A stretch of DNA of 37,876 nt from a virus. This document shows positions 1-5,901 of this stretch, piece by piece (position 1 is the stretch's first letter; the number at the start of each line of letters is the position of its first letter). A program made the position numbers and the translations under genes. Where the stretch lies: positions 1-37,876 of the IMG/VR virus record IMGVR_UViG_3300037842_000651; one strand, given 5' to 3'. The notes beneath the pieces are model-generated. The model did no database searches and was not told where the DNA came from. It worked only from the letters and a program-made list of their open reading frames with translations.

Positions 1-169
1 GTTTGTATTATCATTTCGTCAGCTCCTTCCGCGTCAAAGGTAGTAAATTCAAATTCTTTAGTTTTTAAGAACTCCCTCATAAAGTTGATATAACGCTTCG
101 GGGTTTGTTTTAGGCCCTCGCGGTCGGTATCTTCATTTAAAGCTTTTAAAACTTGTTTAAAATGCCATT
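1..169. repeat. Terminal direct repeat, left copy (circular closure)
   Basis: These 169 bases match 37708-37876 except at two positions: G at 127 here is A at 37834, and A at 141 here is G at 37848. The repeat lies inside folE and joining the ends restores that gene, so this is most simply the overlap of a circular or circularly permuted genome. The mismatches suggest two strain variants in the assembled population. One is synonymous; the other changes FolE residue 23 (Thr here, Ile in the right copy). Confidence 0.95.
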
Positions 170-194
170 CAGCACTATTTATAAGATATTCCAT
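1..194 (-). CDS. folE: GTP cyclohydrolase I, N-terminal part (rest at window end)
   Basis: This is the first 64 codons of the GTP cyclohydrolase I gene whose remainder is at 37356-37707. The ATG at 194-192 lies inside the 3' end of queE (16 bp overlap), and the frame stays open to base 1. The N-terminal stretch contains the family sequence LKQTPKRYINF. Joined across the circle the protein is 181 residues, a normal length for bacterial type I enzymes. Starting further in, at the Met of MREF, would remove this conserved helix, so the start at 194 is preferred. It is incomplete here only because the window cuts the circle. Confidence 0.9.
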   Translation of the reverse strand, partial: MEYLINSAEWHFKQVLKALNEDTDREGLKQTPKRYINFMREFLKTKEFEFTTFDAEGADEMIIQ

Positions 195-781
195 AACTTG
201 TGGTCTTGTACGCTTAAACTCCATTTTGGATTCGTTAAACATAAGTTAATACAATGGTTCATGTTTTCTTTATTAATTTCGTACCCGTCTGAATGCGGAC
301 TAAGATAATACTTTTTAGCTTTTATTAATGGGCTGGGTATATCTTGCCCCTGGTGTCTTACGTATCTTAATTCGTCAACTCCCTGGGGAAAGTTCTTTTT
401 AACAACGTGTTCGGCTACCTTTGGTGAAACGCTTATAAAGTCAATGTTTTCTATCATTGGTTGAAGTCCACTGGTTTCAATAGTTTGATAATATCCTTTT
501 TTCTTAAAAAACTTAGTCATATCTGAATTTAACTGGTCTAAAGGTTCGCCCCCCGTCCAGGTTATTTCCTTACACCCTTTCGCGTTATTAATAATCCATT
601 TTTCTATTTCTTTTAAAGACATTTCCTTTCCGCTTTCAAATTCAGTGTCGCATTTAATCCCCAGGGCGAAACATGCATTCTTTGTTTTGCAGCCCGAAGT
701 TCTTATGAAAATAGTAGGAACGCCCGTTCTTAGCCCTTCGCCTTGTAAGGAGTAAAATATTTCGCTAATTTTTAGGTTCAT
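179..781 (-). CDS. queE: 7-carboxy-7-deazaguanine synthase (radical SAM)
   Basis: QueE rearranges 6-carboxy-tetrahydropterin (CPH4) to 7-carboxy-7-deazaguanine using S-adenosylmethionine and a 4Fe-4S cluster. Support: the N-terminal SEIFYSLQGEG substrate motif (residues 6-16), the Cys region ending in CDTE (44-47), and the TWTGGEPLDQ glycine-rich SAM motif. The 200-residue length is normal. The Cys spacing is unusual: C31, C37 and C44 (C-X5-C-X6-C), rather than CX3CX2C or CX14CX2C; the DNA at 640-705 confirms the reading. It overlaps queD by 17 bp upstream and folE by 16 bp downstream, so the three pathway enzymes are probably translationally coupled. The family call is firm; activity with this Cys pattern is inferred. 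Confidence 0.93.
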   Translation of the reverse strand: MNLKISEIFYSLQGEGLRTGVPTIFIRTSGCKTKNACFALGIKCDTEFESGKEMSLKEIEKWIINNAKGCKEITWTGGEPLDQLNSDMTKFFKKKGYYQTIETSGLQPMIENIDFISVSPKVAEHVVKKNFPQGVDELRYVRHQGQDIPSPLIKAKKYYLSPHSDGYEINKENMNHCINLCLTNPKWSLSVQDHKLWNIL

Positions 782-1169
782 ATATAATAGTTGAGGATTT
801 TGTTTCTGCTAATTCTATTTTTTTAATTGGAAGGTTTGTTTCGTTTTTAATCCTGGTAAAAAGCCAAATCGCAATATTTTCTAAACTTGTTTCAAATGGT
901 AGTTTTAAAATAGGTTCGTTCGCTAACTCTAAAACTTCAACTAAGGGGTCGCCCTCATATATTAAAAACCAATGACAATGACTTTTGATAATTGGTTCAG
1001 TTAATTTATCTATGTCTGAAAATAAACAACTTATCCCCCCTTCATTAATTTCATTAAAACTAAAGAAACATTTTACGTTATAAGTGTGTCCATGTATTCT
1101 TCCGCATTTTTCGCCCCCAGCCTTGTTCCTATGGGCCGCGTAAAAGTGATATAATTTTTCTATTATCAT
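765..1169 (-). CDS. queD: 6-carboxy-5,6,7,8-tetrahydropterin synthase
   Basis: QueD turns dihydroneopterin triphosphate (the FolE product) into CPH4, the QueE substrate. The 134-residue protein has the zinc ligands His13, His26 and His28 (IHGHTY), the catalytic Cys22 (EKCGRIHGH), the ETSLENIA helix matching the family PTAENLA motif, and a C-terminal AET glutamate. It overlaps the transporter gene upstream by 4 bp (ATGA) and queE downstream by 17 bp. With the family residues intact, this is the active QueD of the window, in contrast to the Cys-less paralogue at 3129-3464. Confidence 0.92.
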   Translation of the reverse strand: MIIEKLYHFYAAHRNKAGGEKCGRIHGHTYNVKCFFSFNEINEGGISCLFSDIDKLTEPIIKSHCHWFLIYEGDPLVEVLELANEPILKLPFETSLENIAIWLFTRIKNETNLPIKKIELAETKSSTIIYEPKN

Positions 1170-1666
1170 TTTTTATATAATTTCATTTTCTCAAAGATTA
1201 TCCAGTACCAAAATAAGCCCCCTATAATTTTCAAAGCAAATTGACTAATCGTAATATTAAAGTCTATAACACCAAAAGCAATGATTTGAAAAATTACGCT
1301 ATCAATTAGAATTCCCACTGCATCGGAGCCGTTTACTTTTACAAAGAAAGACTTTTTTATAAATATTTGATAAAAAATACCAGCTAAAAGTTGAGCCGAA
1401 GCAAAAGCAATCATGCTTCCCAGGGCTATATTTATTGAATTTTGGTTTATTAAAAACGTTATAAGTGAAGCCGTAAAGACCAGGGCCCCCAGTTTTAAAA
1501 TTAATTCTTTGCCCTTCCATTGTTCGTGAAACATACACCTCATCACAAAGTCAAAAGGGATTAAAAAAATAGCCGTAATTATTAACCCCTTTGAGCCTAG
1601 CCATAAGACAAGGAAATTGGATAATATAAAGGCTCCCAGGTATAAACTAATTTTGACTCCCAGCAT
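1166..1666 (-). CDS. VUT/YhhQ-family membrane transporter, queuosine-precursor type
   Basis: This 166-residue, very hydrophobic protein has about five or six predicted membrane segments. It resembles phage members of the VUT family (PF02592, which includes E. coli YhhQ, an importer of preQ0 and preQ1). Family-like stretches are the polar FDFVMRCMFHEQWKGK loop near residue 40 and the NGSDAVGILIDSVIF segment. It overlaps dpdA by 20 bp and queD by 4 bp, so it is part of the deazaguanine operon. It would sit in the host inner membrane and bring in a deazapurine precursor; the substrate is inferred. An importer beside a de novo pathway looks redundant. It is slightly shorter than cellular homologues. 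Confidence 0.82.
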   Translation of the reverse strand: MLGVKISLYLGAFILSNFLVLWLGSKGLIITAIFLIPFDFVMRCMFHEQWKGKELILKLGALVFTASLITFLINQNSINIALGSMIAFASAQLLAGIFYQIFIKKSFFVKVNGSDAVGILIDSVIFQIIAFGVIDFNITISQFALKIIGGLFWYWIIFEKMKLYKK

Positions 1667-2528
1667 GAATTCGGTATTTATCTAATTCTGATTTAATGTT
1701 TAATATAAAGCCGTTCGCGGTTGCTTCCGAAATGTATTGCCTTAATAATTCGTAATCTTTTTTCGTTACAATTTTTTGAACTTCCTCGCTTTTCATTGTA
1801 CTGATTTTTCTCCCGTCTATATATCCATATCTCACCCCCGAAGTATATGAACTACTGTCGCAGCTGGAACAAAATTTTAATGAAGATAATAAGTTTTTTT
1901 CCGTAAACCCTAGTAAGTGAATATCTATTTTTGGTTTTTTGTTTTTAATATAATTAGCCAGTTGAATAAGATAGCCCTTTTTTTTTGTTAACCTTAATTC
2001 AGGAACGCTAATCGCTATATAATCAGAGTACTCAATTAACCTATCAAGCCCTTTTTGTTTGTCCTCTAAATGAAAAACGTTTATCATTCTGTTCGGCAAA
2101 GCTTCGGCCATTTTCATTCTATACTCCCAGGCACTATCAATTCCTAGTATTTTCTGAGTGTCCATTTCAACCACTGAACTTCCTTCGCCGTATTTTTTAG
2201 TAAACTCTATTAAGTTTTCACAATACCTATCTAAAAATTTCTTATCTTTATTGCCTTTTTGAGAACCGAACATTAAAGTAAAAAGGCCCGAATCTTGAAT
2301 GGTGTGCCTACTGTTTTGAATTACGAATTGAGGGATTTCATGTATTTTGTTTTTAAACTCGCAAGGAATTATCGGAGCTTTTATCTTATCAAACATCATT
2401 CTTTCTATAAAGGGATAGGCCGTATATAGACTGTATCTGCCGCCGACCGCCCTTACGGCGTGGAACTGGTGTACTTGTTCAGTCGCCGCAAAATGAACCT
2501 TTATATTGGTTTGATTATCTACTATCAT
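1647..2528 (-). CDS. dpdA: DpdA-type DNA guanine transglycosylase
   Basis: DpdA enzymes are tRNA-guanine-transglycosylase relatives that swap guanine in DNA for a 7-deazaguanine base. The 293-residue protein shows the TGT-like active-site DSG (Asp79, in QDSGLFTLM), a second acidic motif EMD (Asp123), an HLLGFT strand (204-209) and the C-terminal CDSSSYTSG motif (Asp224). It lacks the four-ligand zinc site typical of bacterial tRNA TGT, as expected of DpdA. It overlaps the methyltransferase-like gene (14 bp) and the transporter gene (20 bp). The DpdA subfamily, and hence sparse versus complete guanine replacement, cannot be assigned without alignment. Confidence 0.88.
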   Translation of the reverse strand: MIVDNQTNIKVHFAATEQVHQFHAVRAVGGRYSLYTAYPFIERMMFDKIKAPIIPCEFKNKIHEIPQFVIQNSRHTIQDSGLFTLMFGSQKGNKDKKFLDRYCENLIEFTKKYGEGSSVVEMDTQKILGIDSAWEYRMKMAEALPNRMINVFHLEDKQKGLDRLIEYSDYIAISVPELRLTKKKGYLIQLANYIKNKKPKIDIHLLGFTEKNLLSSLKFCSSCDSSSYTSGVRYGYIDGRKISTMKSEEVQKIVTKKDYELLRQYISEATANGFILNIKSELDKYRIHAGSQN

Positions 2529-3132
2529 TTTTTTTTAGCTCAAAAGCGTAATAACTAACGATGTTTTTATATCTTATTTTTATTAAGTTGCAAACCTTAA
2601 ATCCGTTATCTTTCGCGCAATCTTTAATGTATTGTTCGGGCATCGTGTAGGATAATTGATAATTTAATTGCATCTTTTTTTCTCCTCCTTTATATTTTAC
2701 CGTTTGTTCTTTTACAAATGTTTTTCGCGCGAAACTCATTATTCCAAAAGTGATAAAAAAAGTGCAATCCCCTTGCATACTTTTACACCAGTGCGAAAAG
2801 GTTTGTAGAACTTCTAATTTGTGATGGTCTAAATCAATCACGTTATAGTTGAGCTTTTTTCCTATTGGATATACATTTGCATCGGCTTTTTTTATGCTTT
2901 TATCTATTGGCTCTATATCGAGTTTTTCGTGTTTAGAAAGTTTGTAATTATTGTAAATCCTTTCACTCATTTCGCCGTAACCGTAAAAGGGTTCAATTAA
3001 TGAAAAGGGTTGTTTTATTTTTGATAAGAACTTGTTTCTTAGTTGTATTTTTAGGCCCAAACAATTCGCATGGTCGCGCGTCATTTTGTCTTTTTGATAC
3101 CTCCCTTTATTTGTTACGCCTTTAAAACTCAT
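2515..3132 (-). CDS. Putative class I SAM methyltransferase-like protein in the deazaguanine cassette
   Basis: I do not recognise a named family for this 205-residue protein. It has the order of a Rossmann methyltransferase: a glycine-containing loop after a hydrophobic strand (LIEPFYGYGEMSERIY, 45-60), an acidic strand end (IEPIDKS, Asp77), an acidic VIDLDHHK stretch (98-105), a later TFFITFG strand (124-130) and a C-terminal strand pair. The VIDLD segment recalls RNA base methyltransferases. It begins in an ATGA overlap with the QueD-like gene and overlaps dpdA by 14 bp. It could modify the inserted deazaguanine or its precursor; that is inference from fold-like motifs and position. Confidence 0.55.
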   Translation of the reverse strand: MSFKGVTNKGRYQKDKMTRDHANCLGLKIQLRNKFLSKIKQPFSLIEPFYGYGEMSERIYNNYKLSKHEKLDIEPIDKSIKKADANVYPIGKKLNYNVIDLDHHKLEVLQTFSHWCKSMQGDCTFFITFGIMSFARKTFVKEQTVKYKGGEKKMQLNYQLSYTMPEQYIKDCAKDNGFKVCNLIKIRYKNIVSYYAFELKKNDSR

Positions 3133-3464
3133 ATTTCAACCCTGGCCCCTCCCGTTAATTCTTCCCAAACTTCACACCAAATAAGGCCGTCAGATTTGCC
3201 GAATTCAATAATTTCTTTGGCTATCATTTCACAACTCATGTTCTTAAATTCACAAGGAGTGCCGTAACGTTTAATTAATTCGCTTTTAACCTGGTCGCGA
3301 CAAATAAATATTTCCTTTTCTCTATTTAAGTCTTTTACTTTGTAGCCGCATTTTATGGTGAACGTGTGCCTATGGTTTAACGAAAGGAATTTAACTTTTT
3401 CGGGGGCTTTTGGGTAGTTGTGAAACCCCTCTATTTCTAGTTGAATTATAACCGTTGTTTTCAT
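3129..3464 (-). CDS. QueD/PTPS-fold paralogue lacking the catalytic cysteine
   Basis: The 111-residue protein resembles the 6-pyruvoyl-tetrahydropterin synthase/QueD fold: an N-terminal strand ending in GFHNYP, an HRHTF pair matching the HGHTY zinc motif, an SCEMIAKEII helix like PTAENLA, and a C-terminal VWEELTGGARVEI strand. The residue four before the HRH motif, where QueD has its catalytic Cys, is Leu, so CPH4 synthesis is unlikely. I use the start at 3464, which makes an ATGA overlap with the ParB-like gene, although an in-frame Met exists at 3488. Similar short proteins occur in other phages. It may act on CDG, for example as a decarboxylase, but that is untested. Confidence 0.6.
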   Translation of the reverse strand: MKTTVIIQLEIEGFHNYPKAPEKVKFLSLNHRHTFTIKCGYKVKDLNREKEIFICRDQVKSELIKRYGTPCEFKNMSCEMIAKEIIEFGKSDGLIWCEVWEELTGGARVEI

Positions 3465-4012
3465 GTGTCTAGCCCTAGTAATTTCCAAACAATTTGTTCT
3501 TTACTTCCATTAATTGAATTTAGCTTGTCGTTTACTAACTCAAAATCATCGGCAGAATATTCCAATATAATTTTCGTTTTGTTTTCCGTTTCTTCGTTAT
3601 TGCTTTCCTCAAAAAAAGCCCCTAAATCTATGTCGGCAATTACTCCAATTTCATAATCCTCAAAACCCCATTCAATAAGGTCGTTGGCCTTAAAATGTTC
3701 TTCCAATATAGTCATATCAAATTGACCAGTGTTTTTGTTTAGCCTAACGTTAAGTTCTTTTTCTTTTGCCAGGCTTAAACAAACTTCAACCGTTGCAATT
3801 GTTTCGTTTCCCATAGATTCCCAAACTTTCATTCGCTGGTGTCCTCCGACTAAAACGTTTTTTCTTTTTGGGTGTGTGTTTACTATTATAGGGTCAACCA
3901 AACCGAACTTCGCTAGTGAAGCGGTTAAATCCTCTTTTTGTTTATTTGTCAACTCCCTGGGGTTGTATTCGGCTGGAATTAGCTCTTTTATTTTTCTGTT
4001 TTTAACCTCCAT
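3461..4012 (-). CDS. ParB/Srx-like N-terminal domain protein
   Basis: The 183-residue protein has a ParB N-terminal-like domain: the IPAEYNPREL entry motif, GLVDPIIVN strand and GGHQRMKVWESMG box (about residues 10-85). Then come a LNVRLNKNTGQFD segment and an acidic linker with a short C-terminal domain. The same module commonly sits at the N-terminus of phage DNA methylases or stands alone beside modification genes. Here no methylase domain follows. It is the first gene of the tightly overlapping cassette and shares an ATGA overlap with the QueD-like gene. A role in guiding modification to DNA is possible but inferred; cellular deazaguanine systems also contain a ParB-like protein, DpdB. 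Confidence 0.7.
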   Translation of the reverse strand: MEVKNRKIKELIPAEYNPRELTNKQKEDLTASLAKFGLVDPIIVNTHPKRKNVLVGGHQRMKVWESMGNETIATVEVCLSLAKEKELNVRLNKNTGQFDMTILEEHFKANDLIEWGFEDYEIGVIADIDLGAFFEESNNEETENKTKIILEYSADDFELVNDKLNSINGSKEQIVWKLLGLDT

Positions 4013-4055
4013 TATTCAATAAATTTATAGTTCTTATTCAATCAAAGGTATTAAT

Positions 4056-4238
4056 TTATTCCAGCTTTACAAGTTTAAGGCCCAGGCGTTCGCATACCTG
4101 GGCCAAATTATTAAATCCTATTCCTTTGTTGTGTTTTAGGAAATCGTTTAAAGAGTTATATCTTATCCCCGTTTCCTCATGTAGCTTTTTTACGCTCCAT
4201 TTTTTATCTATTAATGTTTTTAATATTGTTTTTCTCAT
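4056..4238 (-). CDS. Small HTH protein, Cro/C1-like
   Basis: The 60-residue protein is almost entirely one helix-turn-helix domain: WSVKKLHEETGIRYNSLNDFLK followed in the fold by FNNLAQVCERLGLKLVKLE, the layout of a minimal XRE/Cro domain. It overlaps the acidic-protein gene upstream by 4 bp and precedes the ParB-like gene by 43 bp. It is a good candidate regulator of the early-to-modification or late switch. No operator can be assigned to it from sequence alone. Confidence 0.65.
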   Translation of the reverse strand: MRKTILKTLIDKKWSVKKLHEETGIRYNSLNDFLKHNKGIGFNNLAQVCERLGLKLVKLE

Positions 4239-4555
4239 GTTGTTTCGTTTTCTAATAATTCATTTAAATCTTCTATTTGTGTTTCTAAATCTTCAAGCTC
4301 TATCACCAGTTCATTATATTCGTAAACCTCATCCAAGTCAATTCCACTAACGTAATCAGATAGCCAACAACGATATTGAATGGGGTCGCATTCGCTTAAT
4401 ATTTTTGAAGGTAATATGTTGAATGGCCCCTCATAACATTCGTCAAGCATGTTGTCAAACTGTTCAGTGTAATCCCATTCGTCAATTTCAAAATACGTTA
4501 TTTGTTCTGAAATTTGGTCAGCTTTATTTTGTAAAATTTCTATTTCGTTTTTCAT
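4235..4555 (-). CDS. Strongly acidic early protein, unknown function
   Basis: The 106-residue product has about 30 Asp/Glu against 4 Lys/Arg. N- and C-terminal segments look helical or coiled-coil, and a central FDNMLDECYEG and DPIQYRCWLSDY region resembles small proteins seen in other Bacteroidota phages. It overlaps the HTH gene by 4 bp and has an A-rich leader (ACTAAAAACTAAA) before its start. Such charge is seen in DNA-mimic anti-restriction proteins, but nothing specific shows that role here. Confidence 0.6.
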   Translation of the reverse strand: MKNEIEILQNKADQISEQITYFEIDEWDYTEQFDNMLDECYEGPFNILPSKILSECDPIQYRCWLSDYVSGIDLDEVYEYNELVIELEDLETQIEDLNELLENETT

Positions 4556-4591
4556 AATGTTTAGTTTTTAGTTAATTTAGTTTTTGTTTGT

Positions 4592-4918
4592 TTAACTGTT
4601 TTTAATCATAAATTGAATAAACTCTTTACCCCTTCTAACTCTTTGTTGAATACCGTTTTTGTCATAGGCTAAGACATAACCTTCACGACATTGGTTAAGT
4701 GTTTTAGGTTTTTCCTCTACTGGTAGCCTATAACATTTGTGAGCGTTTAACCAGTGGTCTAGCTTCATAGTCTGCTCAACTATTAATCCCCTCTTTAAAA
4801 GGGCATCCCTTGTTCCGTATTCTGTACAATGTATCTGATAACCTACTTCGTTTTCATTCTCATTTTTTACCTTTTCAATAAATCTGTTTTGTGCTGGTGT
4901 TAATTTTAAGTTTTTCAT
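4592..4918 (-). CDS. Hypothetical early protein
   Basis: I do not recognise this 108-residue protein. It is basic and apparently soluble. The N-terminal half (LTPAQNRFIEKVKNE, later TRDALLKRGLI) looks like a winged-helix arrangement, and the C-terminal half contains a short strand-rich segment (GYVLAYDKNGIQQRVRRG). The gene has the ACTAAAAACTAAA leader directly before its ATG, like its neighbours. Confidence 0.6.
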   Translation of the reverse strand: MKNLKLTPAQNRFIEKVKNENENEVGYQIHCTEYGTRDALLKRGLIVEQTMKLDHWLNAHKCYRLPVEEKPKTLNQCREGYVLAYDKNGIQQRVRRGKEFIQFMIKNS

Positions 4919-4943
4919 AGTGTTTAGTTTTTAGTTATTAATA

Positions 4944-5222
4944 TTAAAAAGAAAATGTTTTAAATACAACGTGTTTATCGCTTTCGTGAGTTATTTCAAA
5001 ATGTTTTTTTAACCAGTCCTCCAAACATAATCCGTCAACCTCCATAAATTTTTCATCTATATCAATCATCATGTCTGTTTCCTCCATCCAGCCAATAGTA
5101 AACCACTCATCACACGCCCATTCATTTGATAATTTGATAATTTGCTTCACTGTGTTCATTTCATTTAACCTTTGGTTCTTTGCCTGGGTTTTTAATAATT
5201 CAATCGCTAATAATGTTTTCAT
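4944..5222 (-). CDS. Hypothetical early protein
   Basis: The 92-residue acidic protein is unrecognised. It is the first gene downstream of the well-formed promoter at 5343-5373, with a leader of about 120 bp. The middle region is rich in Trp, Asp and Glu, and no membrane segment is visible. It is probably made early after infection, judging only from its promoter. Confidence 0.6.
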   Translation of the reverse strand: MKTLLAIELLKTQAKNQRLNEMNTVKQIIKLSNEWACDEWFTIGWMEETDMMIDIDEKFMEVDGLCLEDWLKKHFEITHESDKHVVFKTFSF

Positions 5223-5342
5223 AATTCAAGCTTTAGTTTAGTTTTATAATTAAGAGTAAAAAAACCGTTTCTTTAAATTTGATTTCCAAGTAGGTTAGGT
5301 TATCGCTTCTAGTATTCTGCTTTTTGTTTCTCTTAACTGGTA

Positions 5343-5373
5343 CAAATATACTATAAATAGTATAACTACACAA
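5343..5373 (-). promoter_or_regulatory. Bacteroidota-type promoter with palindromic operator in spacer
   Basis: On the minus strand TTG (5373-5371) is followed after 20 nt by TATATTTG (5350-5343), matching the Bacteroidota sigma consensus TTG-N17-23-TAnnTTTG. The spacer and the -7 edge contain an inverted repeat TATACTAT-AA-ATAGTATA (5347-5364), well placed for a repressor to block polymerase. Downstream is ACCAGTTAA, shared with the promoters near 12104 and 13316. It should drive 4944-5222 and genes beyond. Confidence 0.75.
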
Positions 5374-5388
5374 TAAAAACCGAAGTTT

Positions 5389-5406
5389 TTTGCTAGAAAT
5401 AGCAAA
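5389..5406. other. Hairpin with GAAA tetraloop
   Basis: TTTGCTA-GAAA-TAGCAAA forms a 7-bp stem with a GNRA-type loop when read on the plus strand and is followed by GTTTTTT, so it looks like a plus-strand terminator. No plus-strand gene is nearby. It could instead lie just upstream of the minus-strand promoter as a binding site. Function unknown. Confidence 0.4.
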
Positions 5407-5459
5407 GTTTTTTATAACTACTTAGTTTTGAGGTGTTTAAATACTAACTTTTTTTAGTA

Positions 5460-5765
5460 TTATTTTACTAATTTTTCGTAATAAGCGTAAAATATAGAGT
5501 TTAACGCGGCTACAACGAAAGCAATAATGACCGATTCTGTTGTAAAAGTGTGATAGTGTCCTAGCTCAATGGCTAAAGTCCAAACCGAAGCCATGCAAGT
5601 TCCGCACCCTATAACGGGTTTTAACACTTGTTTAAGGGGGTTTGAGTTCTTTTCGGCCCATTCATAAGGCATCCTAAGAAAATAGAATATCATGCCAGGG
5701 CTTGATATAATACGTAGGCCAATACAAAAGCCTGAAATTATTAACGCTTTAATTAAAACTTCCAT
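5460..5765 (-). CDS. Small membrane protein with GCGTCMAS motif
   Basis: The 101-residue protein has hydrophobic segments near residues 3-30, in the middle around CMASVWTLAIELG, and near 78-94, suggesting two or three membrane spans. The central CGTCMAS pair of cysteines could bind metal or form a disulfide; I have seen comparable membrane proteins in other Bacteroidota phages without known function. A weak AT-rich inverted repeat (5440-5461) overlaps its stop and may end transcription. Confidence 0.65.
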   Translation of the reverse strand: MEVLIKALIISGFCIGLRIISSPGMIFYFLRMPYEWAEKNSNPLKQVLKPVIGCGTCMASVWTLAIELGHYHTFTTESVIIAFVVAALNSIFYAYYEKLVK

Positions 5766-5766
5766 T

Positions 5767-5889
5767 TTACATAACTATTTTCCAGGCCCAATAAAAGTAT
5801 TTAAATATAAGCATAACGGCGAAAGGTATTAATCCGATAAGAATTAATCCAACGGATAACCAAAAAATTAAATTCAATGTTTTTTTCAT
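5767..5889 (-). CDS. Tiny membrane protein, 40 aa
   Basis: An ATG at 5889 opens a 40-codon frame ending at 5767. The product has one long hydrophobic stretch (roughly residues 5-30) and a Trp/Lys-rich end (FYWAWKIVM). It fills the gap between 5460-5765 and the NinG-like gene exactly, with only a few bases on each side. Function unknown; it belongs to a group of very small membrane proteins in this region. Confidence 0.5.
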   Translation of the reverse strand: MKKTLNLIFWLSVGLILIGLIPFAVMLIFKYFYWAWKIVM

Positions 5890-5901
5890 AATAACCGCAA
5901 A

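Noticed and set aside
3465-3488. Upstream start for the QueD-like paralogue at 3488.
   Set aside because: The Met at 3464 gives an ATGA overlap with the upstream gene and matches the usual MKTTV start of similar proteins; the extra eight residues look non-coding.
3441-4022. Plus-strand frames antisense to the ParB-like gene.
   Set aside because: Low-complexity Phe/Ser/Leu translation typical of antisense frames in AT-rich genes.
5383-5412. Sequence around GCTAGAAATAGCAA resembles the stem-tetraloop of a Cas9 guide RNA scaffold.
   Set aside because: It is only a short GAAA-capped hairpin; no nexus, tracrRNA-like hairpins, repeats, spacers or cas genes are present.
5440-5461. Inverted repeat AATACTAA/TTAGTATT as a terminator of the gene ending at 5460.
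   Set aside because: All A-T pairs but one or two, overlapping the stop codon and without a downstream T run on the minus strand; too weak to call.
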